A stretch of DNA of 64,000 bases from Cadophora sp. MPI-SDFR-AT-0126 (GCA_020747065.1 JAGMVK010000001.1:620001-684000); one strand, 5' to 3'. Shown: positions 1 to 12,138, numbered from the stretch's first letter. The notes: a model not told the origin generated them from the sequence alone. Numbers and translations are program-made.

Positions 1-316
1 TTCGTTTGCAGCACTTTTCATCGGCGAAGACTCACTCGAAATCACAGCACGACGCTACTCTCAGTCACGTTATCTACTACGCGTCGGCTGTCTCATTACC
101 GAGCTGTGTTTGATCACATCTAGCTTTATCACTGCGGATATCCTTCCGAAGGCTCGTCCCCGAGACATAGCATCAGATTCAAGACACAAACGCCAGATTC
201 CCGAATCTGATCTGAACAGTTGGATGAACGCCTGATCCGAGAGTTCCCAACTCCCTATAACCTTCATCCCACATCACATTTCTTAGAAAATAATTCAGAT
301 CGATTCCACCTTCATC
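1..316 (+). promoter_or_regulatory. 5' leader / promoter region of the C2H2 factor gene
   Basis: No coding gene is seen. The stretch lies directly upstream of the zinc-finger gene starting at 317. A minimal upstream ORF, ATG-AAC-GCC-TGA, sits at 224-235 and would be met before the main start if transcription begins further upstream. No TATA-like element could be assigned with confidence. Confidence 0.4.
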
Positions 317-1746
<1,430 letters not shown>

Positions 1747-3042
1747 TCTCTGTCACGATTCTGTCACGACCATTCCTACTGGCATGCAAAAAATTTCCTT
1801 CGGACCTTCACGAATCGTCTTTGATACATCTTCGATACCCTGTATACTTCACGTCTTCACTAGCTTTCCTTACACTTCACTTCCTCGTTCTTCCCAGGCA
1901 TTACAGCATAAAATCATACAGGTCCACAGCACACTCCAAAATTGGGCATCATCTCTCCTTTTTCATATGTCTTCGCTCCTTTCTTGCTTTGGCGCTGGCG
2001 GGTTAAATTTAGAATGAGTCCGGTACACAGCCATGGTTCCGAAGGAAACAAAGATGGGGCCCGAGCTGCGAGGCTGATGACCACACTGATGATTCTCCTT
2101 TCTGTTTTTCTTTGGCCTTGGCTCTTGCTCGGTGTCTATGACGGGTTGGCTTACTCTTGCAATGTAACTGGTTCTGACAACCTCTACATCTTGCTACCGT
2201 TGCTGAAGACGAGTTTTTGGACGAGTGGCACATCGCATGATCTTGTACATTAATCAGCGGTTGAGGATGATGCTCAATCGTAGCATACACGAGTTAGTGA
2301 GCAATGAACTTGAAAAAAAAGCCAAGTTCATTCTGCAACATTGTGACCTCAACCGGTATGATGTGCTCCAACACTGATTGATACCCCTGCTGTTATTCAG
2401 CTGTCTCTGTGCCTCGGTGCTTGCTCTTAGCTTAGTATCTTGTCCTATCGTTGTTGTGTGGCCTTGCCTCACGCACCGAGGTTAAAGGCCAGAAACAAGA
2501 CGAAGTAATGTCTCGAAAGGATGTCTAAGGTAATTAGGCTTCATGATTCAAGCCCTTACGTGCCATAGCAAGTACACACCATACGTTCGCCAATTCATGC
2601 GTCCATGCCTGATCATCCAGCGGTACCACTTTACTAGTTTCTCAAAGGCAGCCCCCGCAAATTCCAAGTGGATGGGTTGGCAGCCAGACATGCCAGACTT
2701 GCTAGATCTTCGACATTCCTTCTCCATGCGGGAGCTTGCTTCGCGTCGCGGCTTCCACCTTCGCAATTTCATGTGGGTTAGATGCAGCCTCTAATGCGTG
2801 ACTTCCTTCTTCGGTGGAATTTGAGCTGCCCGTGGAAATTGATACACAGGCTCGATTCTGTGTCGTCTCTTGTCCAGTATGATAACATTGCTACACATGA
2901 CCAAATTCGACCCTGCCTCCGCGCGGGACTCTGTATCAATAACTCACCATCACACTTCTCATCATACACGGGCATTTCACTTGGCATCAAAGGCCATCGA
3001 ATTCGGTGTTCATCAACATCAGACCCTGCATCGACCTGCATC
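1747..3042. other. Intergenic, no gene recognised
   Basis: About 1.3 kb between the zinc-finger gene and the 2EXR-like gene, presumably the 3' UTR of the first and the promoter of the second. Only short ORFs are present, without recognisable domains. An open frame continues upstream of the chosen start at 3043 back to 2782, but that part does not look like protein of the family. Confidence 0.5.
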
Positions 3043-4077
3043 ATGAGCTGCCAACTTAACAATTCGGCGACAGCGAACATCTCTCCTCCAATGCTGACAC
3101 CGACGCCAATGCCATCATTGGCAGTACTAGCACCAGCGCCGACGCCGTGCCCGTGCCCGAATCTCCATCTACACCTGTCGCAACCTCAGCCCAAAGATGC
3201 CTGCTGTTACAGTGGTCTTTCGCTAGAGCTACGACAAATGATTATCGATGAGATCGTTGAGGTTTTCAAGAATCAACATCGTTTCATCCAGCTCCGCTTC
3301 GGTTCCGCTGATCGAAGGGTCCTAGTGGCGAACACTCCCAATCCGCTGCCGCTCTTCCTCTGTAAAGAGAGTCGCCTGGGAGCATTCAGACATTACGTTC
3401 GCCTTGACGAGCCTGGAAGCTGGACCTATACCGGTTCCAACGAACACATGAAGCCAGTCTATATATTCCCGGACCATGACACTATTGCTTTCTGTCCCGT
3501 TCAGGGCTTTGGAGCCGAAGGAGATCATAATTGGGGAGTTCATCAAGACCCAATACATCACAGCATAACACTTTATGGTAGCGGCTATCGTGAGCTTAAC
3601 TTTTACCTCGATACGGCTCTACTACTCGGCCGCTCGCGTGACAATATAATAAAGTCTCTCGCCCTACGTCCTGGAGAAGCGCCCATCTGTATCCACCGCC
3701 CTCGTTGCCGTTGTGCGAAACGGTTTCATACACACTGGGGTATGTGGAGCTATGATTTGAAGCGATTCAGAAACCTCCAGAAGCTGATAATCTTCCACGA
3801 ATACCACTCTCCTAACCAAACATCACGCGGTCATCCGATACCAGTTTGGACAACAATACCTAAATTCGAACGAGCGCTGAGGAACACGGCAGTTAAGAAT
3901 TCGTACAGGAATATTGTCGATGATCGAGTCCGAGATATCCGTGCGGTTGACAGCAGATGTATGCCAGCTCCCGGGGAGCACTTCGAGCTGACGGAGGAGA
4001 ACCTCACTACCAAACGGAGGTCGTTGGGCAATGGGTGGAGGGTTGTGGTTCCGGAGATACCCGATACTGAGGCGTAA
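3043..4077 (+). CDS. 2EXR-like domain protein, function unknown
   Basis: Single exon of 344 residues. After a Pro/Thr/Ala-rich N-terminus (residues 1-50) comes a segment around residue 60 with the pattern LSLELRQMIIDEI, then FIQLRFGSADRR, LFLCKESRLGAFRHY and a long C-terminal part containing FRNLQKLIIF. This order (F-box-like LP.ELR.MI helix, repeated receptor-like strands, 'C.ESR..AL..Y') is what fungal 2EXR proteins show; they are expanded in leotiomycetes and sordariomycetes and have no established biochemical role. The frame is open upstream to 2782; I prefer the ATG at 3043 because the sequence before it reads as untranslated and the Pro-rich start is common in the family. Assignment rests on overall pattern rather than an invariant motif, so the family is moderately sure and function is unknown. 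Confidence 0.7.
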   Translation: MSCQLNNSATANISPPMLTPTPMPSLAVLAPAPTPCPCPNLHLHLSQPQPKDACCYSGLSLELRQMIIDEIVEVFKNQHRFIQLRFGSADRRVLVANTPNPLPLFLCKESRLGAFRHYVRLDEPGSWTYTGSNEHMKPVYIFPDHDTIAFCPVQGFGAEGDHNWGVHQDPIHHSITLYGSGYRELNFYLDTALLLGRSRDNIIKSLALRPGEAPICIHRPRCRCAKRFHTHWGMWSYDLKRFRNLQKLIIFHEYHSPNQTSRGHPIPVWTTIPKFERALRNTAVKNSYRNIVDDRVRDIRAVDSRCMPAPGEHFELTEENLTTKRRSLGNGWRVVVPEIPDTEA

Positions 4078-5757
4078 CAACAGCACTCTTTGCTCCAGAA
4101 CGGGTTTAAGGGTACAAAGATCGAGGACTGGAATGCTACCTTAATTGAAAAGTTCTGACAAGTAGGAGCCTATTCTAAGCTTCTTTAAACCCTTATCTTA
4201 ACGTCTCGAAGGGTTCTTTCGAAACCACTCTCCTGCAGATGCTTGAGAAAGTAGCGGAACTGCTAGCATTATAGAAGTTTTCCAAAAAGATGTCCGGGCT
4301 GTTGGAGAGTTGGATTGAATGGATTGTATGTTTTGGGTGATGATCATATTTGTTTTGATTGTTTGTTGTGACAAGAAGAGTTTGCAGTGTCAGAGGTTGG
4401 CCCGTCGAAAAGTTTAGTCCCGGGGTACGCGGGGTAGATTTCATGGTCAAAACAATAACAAAACAGCCTTAAGCGAGACGCTAGAAAAAGTAGCAAAAAT
4501 AAAAATCTTTAACCGCTCCAAGAATGCGAACGTAGTATTTGGATCTCCTTGAATACTAATCGAAGTCGTTCTTTAATTAAGTGAATCGAGTCCACGATGC
4601 AGAGAAATTTGGGAAGTGACCTAAGGAGACCGAAGTCGAGTTGGTTTGTAACTTCACCTGCCGAGCACGTAAATGCTTGAGACGAATATTGAATGCGAAT
4701 GGACCTACCTTTGTACGAGGATAGGATATCGACAGCTTCAAAGCTTATTCGAGGGGCTTTGGTGTCGGTCCAGAGGTGAGTCACTTTGTTTCGTGACCTG
4801 TATGGTAGAGGCGTTTCTCGGGTGACTTGAAGTCCGCTTCCATTACAGCCTCACCTATTCACCTGACTGAGCACGCTCGGGAGCAATTTAGGCTACAGTA
4901 TCAACCTCTACTTTCGCAGATGGGCGCTGAAGGATTGTGAGGTTGTGAGGTTGTCATTGCGAGGGGAAAGTGCTGATATCTTCATTCTATATTGCGCTTT
5001 TCTGGATATCAGTGCCTGATGATCGGGTCCCTGAAGTGGAGCATCACAACTAAGAGTGACTGTGATCTAGTGCACATTATAACAACTGAACTCCATGTAC
5101 AGATGATTTTGGTATTGACCTTCTTTCATAGAGCTGTCCATCGTGACTCTAGCTTGTTTTTGCTTACGAAGTCGAAAGCACAGGAAAATGAAAACAAATC
5201 GCTTAGCGAAGAACCAAAAAAAAGAGGGACAAAAGATTTGACTCTTTTACCTCTCCAGAAGAAATTAGGACATGGTATATTTTCTTCTTCAACAAGAATC
5301 GAACCCGTTGAAATGGGAATTAAACCCACAGACCAGAGGATTTTTGGTAGCGATTGTAACGGATGTTGAATCCGAGACTTTTAATGCATGGAAGATCTTT
5401 TTCGGCTCAATCCGCGAGAGCGAGGAGTTAGACTCGACAAGCTCAAGGGCGAACGTCAAAGTTATCGATTCCATGGTGACCGCATACGGGGAGGCTTGAC
5501 AGCTCTACGGCTTGGCCACCAGGGCTTTTTCAGTCAATCCGACAAGCAAAGGGCTATTTCGCTAGATATATGGCAAAAATATATTTCGCTTAACTGGCGG
5601 GTACGGTGAAGGTGAATTGCACCAGTCTATTCTGCCGGACGTCGCATGTGCTGCCTTTGCAATAGAACATAGGTAAGGGTCTCTGTATCATTTCAACGAG
5701 GGATGTCAATTTCATGGGATCTGTCCCCTGCGTTGAGCTTTCTTTGCTCGATTCCAA
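4078..5757. other. Intergenic, no gene recognised
   Basis: About 1.7 kb between convergent genes (2EXR-like on plus, oxidoreductase on minus). There is no supported gene. The part from roughly 5130 to 5640 looks different from its surroundings: it holds A-rich runs, several short overlapping open frames, and on the minus strand a T-loop-like string GGTTCGATTC near 5290. This could be decayed mobile or organellar DNA but I cannot identify it. Confidence 0.4.
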
Positions 5758-7010
5758 TCAGACCAAAACAACGATCTTCGCAGCAGCAGAGCTTTCCTCC
5801 AGCATCCGATGCACCTCGACTATTTCTGACATATGAAATGTTTTGATTGGTATTCTTAAAGCTCCGTCTACCAGTTGTTGAGCTATTTCGTCAAGAGGAA
5901 CCCCTGCCAGACCTATTTGGCCTGTGTACGAGGTCAGGCATACTGAAGTCGGAATCATGAAAGGATGGAAGCTGTCAATTGTCCACTGATATTGAGTCAG
6001 CAAATTTTAATTCAGCTCGGAATTGGAACCGAATCCAAGTTATGAGCCAAGGACTAGCCAAGCTAAGCCGCTAGGGGAATGATACCTTTCCACCCGCAAC
6101 ACCGGTAACACAGACAATTCCTTGTTCTTCGACACACTTCAGTGAATCCTCCAAGACCGCTGGTCCCACCAACTCAAGGACCTTGCTATAACCTTTTGGT
6201 CGTCTCAGTCGAACTTCTTTCACAATAGACCCGTTGTCGAGAAACACATCGTCAGCACCGTTGGATGTCAACATTGCTACTCGATCTCGATTGCGGGTGG
6301 TTGCAGCCACTGAGGCACAGCCAAATCCTTTCGCAATGGCAGCAGCAGCAAGACCAATGGACGAAGTGCCTCCCCGTATGAGCAGATAATCTTCTTTCTT
6401 CAGCTGCAATGACAGAAACAACGAGTGCCAAACAGTCGATATCATTTCAGGGAGAGCTCTACATCGCGGGATTTCGGAGTCAGTGACTAGTCTTTGTACA
6501 ATTCAGGCTGACATGATATTGAGGGGGAAATATTGAAAGTGACAGACTACTCCCATTAAAAGGGCTCACCCGAGTTGTTCCCACGAGATCTTGGTCTTGA
6601 TCACCAGAACAAAACTGGCTGGAACGCATGTATATTCCGCGTACCCTCCATCAAATGCTCTTCCCATCCCACCCATACATGTCGCAACTACATCGCCTTC
6701 TCGGAATTCACCACCAGGAGCATCGTCAACCAGACCCACGGCCTCTATGCCAGGAACCCTTGGAAATTTGACATCTGCTGAGATACCCCTAGTGCATATT
6801 AGCATTATTCAGCGGGTTTTGAAGAGGAGTGGATCTGGGAACTAATAGTGCTCACTGTCGAGTGAACATTTCAGAACGATTCACTCCAAATGCCTTTACT
6901 CGGATCAGGACCTGGCCTGGCTTCGGAACTGGTTTCGGCAGGTCAATGGTTTCGAGGACTTCGGGCCCACCAGGCGCCGTGATGACGATGGCTTTCATTG
7001 TCTGGGACAT
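5758..7010 (-). CDS. Zinc-independent MDR oxidoreductase (quinone oxidoreductase-like)
   Basis: Four exons on the minus strand: 7010-6856, 6788-6570, 6458-6086 and 5985-5758, total 324 residues. It begins MSQTMKAIVITAPGGPEVLE, followed by the GroES-like domain with RVKAFGVNRSEMFTRQG and FPRVPGIEAVGLV, then the Rossmann domain with LLIRGGTSSIGLAAAAIAK (nucleotide-binding) and GYSKVLELVG. It ends with the typical MSEIVEVHRMLEESSAAAKIVVL. Length and order fit medium-chain dehydrogenase/reductases of the quinone oxidoreductase branch, which reduce C=C or quinone groups with NADPH. The cysteine ligands of zinc-type alcohol dehydrogenases are not seen. Substrate is unknown. It is followed on the same strand by a methyltransferase gene about 770 bp upstream, which hints at, but does not prove, a shared secondary pathway. 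Confidence 0.87.
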
Positions 7011-7781
7011 TTCAAGTTGGAAAGAAATTAAAAGGGACTCTGCCTATAACATGATATTCGTGCAATTGCTATTTGCACTATTTATTTGCTTATATGTCTA
7101 GCGGGGGTGTCGTTTCAGTACGGCGGACGGGGACGGATCCCGTTCTCAGGAATGATGACAAAATGTCAAGAGAGGTTTTGCAAATTTATTTGTACTTGCT
7201 CTGTCATCCATTCGGTCAAGAAAGATAGAACTGGAGGTCATGCCGGTTACCGTCTCGAAAGACATTTATTTACCTACAGCGTTTTTGAATCTCGGCGGAT
7301 CGATTACTCTGTGGTTAGGAAGCCCAGTGTGGTCTGTTGACTTAATAGCAGCAGTCTTTAATAAGCTCGCAATTGCGGGTAACTTATCACGGTCTGAGGA
7401 CAGTATGTCACCGTTTCACGGTTTTACCAAGAGACTTCAAGGTCTGATCTGGTCACAAACAAGCCCAAACGACGACGTAAATCTCCGCAAGCTGATCTCG
7501 TCACTGACTCAAAAATCCGCAGTGTCAACTTCTCAAGTGTCGCAAACGAAAACTCGGGTTGAATCCTAAATCCCTTGCTTTTGGCTTTTGATCAAGGCCA
7601 CGAAATCTTTTTCGGATTTCAGAAGAAGTCTAATTTCAATCACCACGCCCTGAAAGCTGGGTATCCAGTAAACATAGGCGCAAGGTACCTCGAATGTCTG
7701 CTACCAGGTATCTCAAAACACCTGGCTATCAATCCCTTGCAAACCTCCATTATCGCAGACCATCACAGTCAAATCAGTTCC
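7011..7781. other. Intergenic, promoter side of the oxidoreductase
   Basis: About 770 bp between the start of the MDR gene and the stop of the methyltransferase gene, both on the minus strand. It should contain the MDR promoter and the methyltransferase 3' UTR. No gene or RNA is seen. Confidence 0.45.
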
Positions 7782-8752
7782 TCATTCCACCCTCTCGACC
7801 TCAAATGATAACCTCATTGTATCAGGATCATCCCAAGCTCCCGTCCCCGCTCCAACATTCCCTCCCAAGCCCTCGTCAAGAGTCGCCCGAATCTCCCACT
7901 TGCTTCCCGTTCTCTCACCAACCTCCTGCCAGAGTCTTCGAAAGCCCTCCTCGTTGTGCCTCGTCACTTTCTTTTCACCCCGAAAGATAACGTCGCTCTG
8001 CACCACACTTCCAACCTGCTGTCCGATGACAAGAACTCCTTTTGCAGGCTTCAAGAGGGCAACAATTCGCTCGCATGCCTTGCGTTGTCCATCCCGGTCA
8101 AATTGGTGCAGCAACAGGCCGACGCTGACTACGCTCGTCTTGCCCTCGAGACCTTTCAATGGAGAATCGGCATCAAAGATGTCTCTAATGAGGAACTCCA
8201 AAATCTATCAATAACAATTCTCACCATTCATGTTGATCTCGAGAACTAGTACTTACAGTAGCACCAATTGTCTGTCTATCCCGGAAACAATCAAACCCCA
8301 ATTCGATGAACTCGTTTCTCATCTCAGCGCCATAGAGAGATGAGGCAGGGGCATCGTCATAAATGAGTTTGCGGATATCCTGATCGAGGCAGTAACCCAA
8401 ATCGAGGAATCTGGCATCAGTCTCACCCTTGAGACGAGCGAGAATGGCGGGATAGGAGGAAGCCTCTGACAGGTTGAGGTCGAGGAAGCGGAGCTGACCG
8501 ATGTATGGTCGTGGATGAACTTTCCAAGCCTTTTCTCGCTGGAATTGGTGTCGTTAGCTTTTGCTTCGCACGGGACTGGGGAACATACTATGGCAAGGAT
8601 GTAGGGGATGACTGAGTCGAGGGGAACTTGAGCGTACACAGTAATCAGGGTAGTTGGCCGTCTTTGAGACTTGACAGTGTTGGTGTGGACCATATGGTCT
8701 TGTCCTCTTTGCTAGCAACTAGTAGGCACGTATTCTCCGGAGTGGCTGACAT
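7782..8752 (-). CDS. AusD/TpcH-like class I SAM methyltransferase, divergent and possibly broken
   Basis: The certain exons are 8538-8257 and 8204-7782, preceded by an exon ending at 8589. They give REKAWKVHPRPYIGQLRFLDL, the SAM-binding region FLDLGYCLDQDIRKLIYDD, LYGAEMRNEFIELGFD, and a C-terminal half with VSVGLLLHQFDRDGQRKA, LLKPAKGVLVIGQQVG and VTRHNEEGFRRLWQEVGE. This order is that of the fungal AusD/TpcH-like methyltransferases found in meroterpenoid and polyketide clusters (about 270-290 residues). Family members have FLDLGCCxGQD; here the second glycine is aspartate, so SAM binding may be impaired. The N-terminus needs either an unusual 50 nt intron (8719-8670, donor GTTGCT) from the ATG at 8752, giving 272 residues, or it is frameshifted. 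It could therefore be a decaying gene. Confidence 0.68.
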
Positions 8753-9194
8753 GATGAGACTGCGAGAGTGAGAGTGTTTTCTGGTGGAAGGTAGAATGCA
8801 CAAGATCTTTCTCTTGTATTGAAAGCCAAGTTCTTGACAAGCACTAACGTCACCCGAAGTCTGAGGTGACTCGGTGAATCAAGGGTAACACAGGGCTGAA
8901 TCAAGGGCAGATAATGCATTTGAAAAATTGCCTTGATGTCTCCAAGACTATTTTTAAGCCCAGGGACTAAGTCAAAGTCACATATTCGACCAGGTGCTCT
9001 GGAGGAAGCGGCATGTTGCAAATAGCTTACGGACATTGCAGGAGCACAGAACTCATCGTGCGGCTCTACTTCGAACCATACAATATTGCATACACATGCA
9101 GACACAAAAATTGCCAAGGCCACGCAGTACCAGATCCAGAAACGTCTCGCAAGAACCAGACATATATCACACCCACATCCCTTCCTCTGATTCC
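8753..9194. other. Intergenic, upstream of the methyltransferase
   Basis: About 440 bp between two minus-strand genes. A minus-strand open frame from 9198 to 8719 contains one strongly hydrophobic segment (FWIWYCVALAIFVSACVC) but has no family resemblance and overlaps the neighbouring exon; I do not call it a gene. Confidence 0.4.
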
Positions 9195-9855
9195 TCAAAT
9201 CACGCCCAAAATCCCTTCCTCCCCATGACCAAAAGGCAGAGTGCCCAGCTGAATCTCCTCTTCGCCATCTTCTCCTGGCAGTGAAGCCATGCTCGTGGCC
9301 TTTACCGCCTCGCAGTTGAATTCAAAACTGCAGACCCACCACTAGAGTACACTGTATTAGCACTGTTTTGTCTTGGACCACCTCACCATAGGGATAGGGG
9401 AACTTGAAAAGTACTGCTCGAGCAATCATGACGTGCAGAGGGCAACTCACCTGGTTATCATCTTTCCAGCACTGTTCCTTCTTCCCACCCCATGTCTTTC
9501 CCGCATACTTCATCACCACAGGACTTTGTCCATCCTTCAGATCCGTGACGGCGACATAGCGGAGGCTAGAGTTGAAGTTGTAGACATGGCTTCCGGGACC
9601 CGAGGAAGCAAGAAGAGAAGAGGGAGATATACTGGTGGCTGAACCGACGATACCGCACTGCGAGTTGAAGAGCCAGAGATATGTGTTGAAGGAGGGATCG
9701 ATCAGACTGGCAAATGTGCAAATCTGGTAGCCCAGTATGAAACGAGTGCTGGGTATGCAATAGTAGGGCTGACTGCGAGAACGTAGATGCGCTGGTGTAG
9801 CACTTGCTGAGAAGAGGAGTGTGGTGATGATGGTGAGGAAAGTGAGAAGCTGCAT
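9195..9855 (-). CDS. Small secreted protein, unknown function
   Basis: Two exons: 9855-9451 and 9341-9195, joined by a 109 nt GTGAGT..TAG intron in phase 0, giving 183 residues. The start MQLLTFLTIITTLLFSASA is a clear signal peptide with a likely cleavage after Ala around residue 19-21, so the product should be secreted or vacuolar. The mature part has a handful of cysteines (YYCIPSTRF, YQICTFA, NSQCGIV, EQCWKDD, WWVCSFEFNCEAV), suggesting disulphides, and an acidic tail. I do not recognise the family; its size, signal peptide and cysteines are compatible with a host- or environment-directed effector-like protein, which is inference only. The open frame extends upstream of the ATG at 9855, but the signal peptide decides the start. 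Confidence 0.72.
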
Positions 9856-10147
9856 CTTCGTATTTGGTGCTGTTGATCTGGTCGTTGGTTTGGTTTTGGA
9901 GATGATTTGAAAGCTGGACCTCACTTTTATGCTGAATTCATTGGTGGTTCGAGAAGTTTGAGTCACAAGTGACTTCGTCTGGCAAGGTGAATTCGCCTTG
10001 GTTGAGGCGTATATCAAGCTTGCCCCTCCTCACAACTTATCAGATTCTTTCTTCTTCAACATCACAAGGTCAACACGATCTCTTCCACCCAACTTCCTCA
10101 ACATCGACCTTCAACCCCCACCTACACCACCTAGAGCCACGATCAAG

Positions 10148-10690
10148 ATGTCTGGTAATCTGAGAGTAGGAAAGTACACTAAGGCTGGCTTTTGGTGCCT
10201 GGCTTTCAAGAAAGCCTACATCGGCTTCTGTCACGACGTTCAGCTCCTCAATGAGGAGCCAGTTTGCCAGGAAGACATGAATCTTGCTTGGGTTCAAATC
10301 ATCGAAGCTCTCCATAAAGACTGGGTTAAGAAAGATAGAGCACGAGGACCAAAGACGAAGTACGATAAGTACCTCCAAATTGCTAAGCTTCAGGTAAATT
10401 ATTGCGAACTCAGCTTCTGTGAGAATTTGGCGCTGATCTGGCATGCTTTCAGACAAAAAGTGAGCATGCAGAAAAGTATTGGCCGGAGGCTGTTGCACGA
10501 TATGGAAAGCCTGAATTGCTTGACTCCAGTGTAAGTCTTTCTCATCTCTCTGACCGTTCTGACTATTAACCTCCAGCAGGGTGGTCTCGCAGATCTGGAC
10601 ATGTCCTTCTTGGTTACCTCGCACGACACGACCATGCCAGAACTGGACGATGATGAGTACTACGAGGATGACGAGCTGGAAGAGATATAG
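10148..10690 (+). CDS. Orphan small acidic-tailed protein; frame continues beyond a TAG
   Basis: Three exons: 10148-10393, 10453-10530 and 10577-10690, with GTAAAT..CAG and GTAAGT..CAG introns, giving 145 residues. It starts MSGNLRVGKYTKAGFWCLAF, is rich in Lys/Trp/Tyr in the first 110 residues, and ends in an acidic stretch DDDEYYEDDELEEI. No domain is recognised. Directly after the TAG at 10688-10690 the same frame stays open for 75 more sense codons to a TAG at 10916-10918, and this extension reads like protein (Lys/Glu-rich helix with EEKQLELQTSLINI). The annotated end may thus be a nonsense mutation in this strain, a readthrough site, or the end of an unusual 78 nt in-frame intron. Upstream, a 292 bp spacer separates it from the divergent secreted-protein gene. 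Confidence 0.6.
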
Positions 10691-10918
10691 CGCCCGGTCA
10701 TCGCCTTTGGTACTGATGGCGGCGCAAGCCAGATCGGCAATGTAGATGGGATGTCGGAGGAGAAGCAGCTCGAGTTGCAGACGAGCTTGATCAATATATC
10801 AAAAAAGAATGTCAAGTCCGCGGTTGAGAAGGCCGAGGATGCCAGAAGTGTGGTCAGGCTGGCTGGAAAGATGCGCACATTGATGAGCGATGCCGAGCAG
10901 ATGGATATGACAGAGTAG
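10691..10918 (+). other. In-frame coding-like extension after the TAG stop
   Basis: The frame of the gene above continues uninterrupted from CGC at 10691 for 75 codons and stops at TAG 10916-10918. Composition is charged and helical, with KKNVKSAVEKAEDARSVVRL, unlike random translation of a 3' UTR. It is listed separately because it is not part of the simplest gene model. Confidence 0.5.
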
Positions 10919-12110
10919 AGCGGAGTGGAGCAGAACGCAGGATACAGCACACAGAACATAGTCCAAATTGAACGTCGCAGATCTGTCGAAGAACATTTAG
11001 CCTTCAATGGAAGAAAGAGGGTCGCGTGACTTGGACAGCACTTGAAATTGGCTCTGACTTTGGCATGATCACAATACTCGAGTACGTGTTTATAGATGAG
11101 CCAACGTCGGGAAGTTTTCCAATTGCAATCTTACTCCCCGCAGTTCTTCCAAGACACCAAACTTTAAGAAGTATAGGATGAGGAGAAAAGGAGACTTTAC
11201 AGTACCATCCTGTCCCATCCACCTGGTCCACGATCCAGTCACCCCTGCCTGGTTCCCCCAGAGATCTTCTGTGTCCGGCGTGGGGGAAGATGCCATTCGT
11301 CAGGACTGACCTGCAGGAGGCCGAATGGAAGATGGGATATGCAGCTTCGAAGCTGTCAGATGCAACCTCTAACTTCTTCTCTATTTTTCTCCTAGAGAAA
11401 ATCACTCAACATGTACTTCCAGCAATTGCGCGCAACGTGGCTCACAGCTTGGTTTGTTGTTGCCCTTCAGACAATTCTATAAAGGACTCAACGGCCGGCG
11501 GCACCCTTTTGAAGCTGTTTATGTTATGTATCTACCTTATTTATCGCCCGGACATGCTTTGGGGTCAAATTTAAATTTAGCTTGGCCGTCCCACCCAAAG
11601 CGGTCTAGCACTAATGTTCAGCCCAGCCCCCTGTCCCAACTTCTCAGAACAACTTGTTTCAGGTGCACGATCGGTGATCTTGGGCTTCGAAACATTTCAG
11701 TCCTGTCCTGTCCTGCTCTGCTCACTCTCGCGTCGCTGTCGCCTTTTCACCATATCTACATTCCTTTGGTGCCGATACTATACGACTCTCACGACTACGC
11801 AGGTCATAGTCGATCCCGTTCTCTGCGAAACTTGACGAGCCCTGCGTCGGCCCTGGAGGGCTCCTAGAAATCACTTCAATCCCTCGCCTCGGTCTCTCCT
11901 TGAATCAGCCAATTTCGCAGCATAAAGCTGCCGTCACTCCTTCCAGCGTTCCCTCGATTATCAGCAATTGACGGGCCGTCTCTGCAGATTTCCTTGAATG
12001 AGATAATCTGCTTGGCACAGTGCGGATTCGTGCATCGACCAAAATCGCGCTATCACCACCACTCTCCACGACCTCTCCGAGTTCCAGGAACCCCATGATC
12101 CGAAATCATA
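10919..12110. other. Intergenic / long 5' leader of the Tea4-like gene
   Basis: About 1.2 kb with no supported gene. The part near 11,690-11,900 is pyrimidine-rich, as is common in promoters and leaders of fungal genes. An upstream ORF at 12095 overlaps the start of the next gene. Confidence 0.45.
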
Positions 12111-12138
12111 ATGACGCGACCACAAATTATCCGAGCTG
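12095..12138 (+). promoter_or_regulatory. Upstream ORF overlapping the Tea4-like start codon
   Basis: ATG at 12095 opens a 14-codon frame (MIRNHNDATTNYPS) that runs past the main ATG at 12111 in the +1 frame. In spliced mRNA the junction 12138/12200 creates its TGA stop; in unspliced RNA it would stop at TAG 12140-12142. Such an overlapping uORF would reduce translation of the main frame. Confidence 0.5.

Noticed and set aside
5276..5350. Possible tRNA on the minus strand
   Set aside because: Only a T-loop-like motif is present; no acceptor pairing or anticodon stem can be completed, so no tRNA is called.
8719..9198. 159-codon minus-strand frame with one hydrophobic segment
   Set aside because: It overlaps the second exon of the secreted-protein gene and the start of the methyltransferase, and has no family resemblance or coherent composition.
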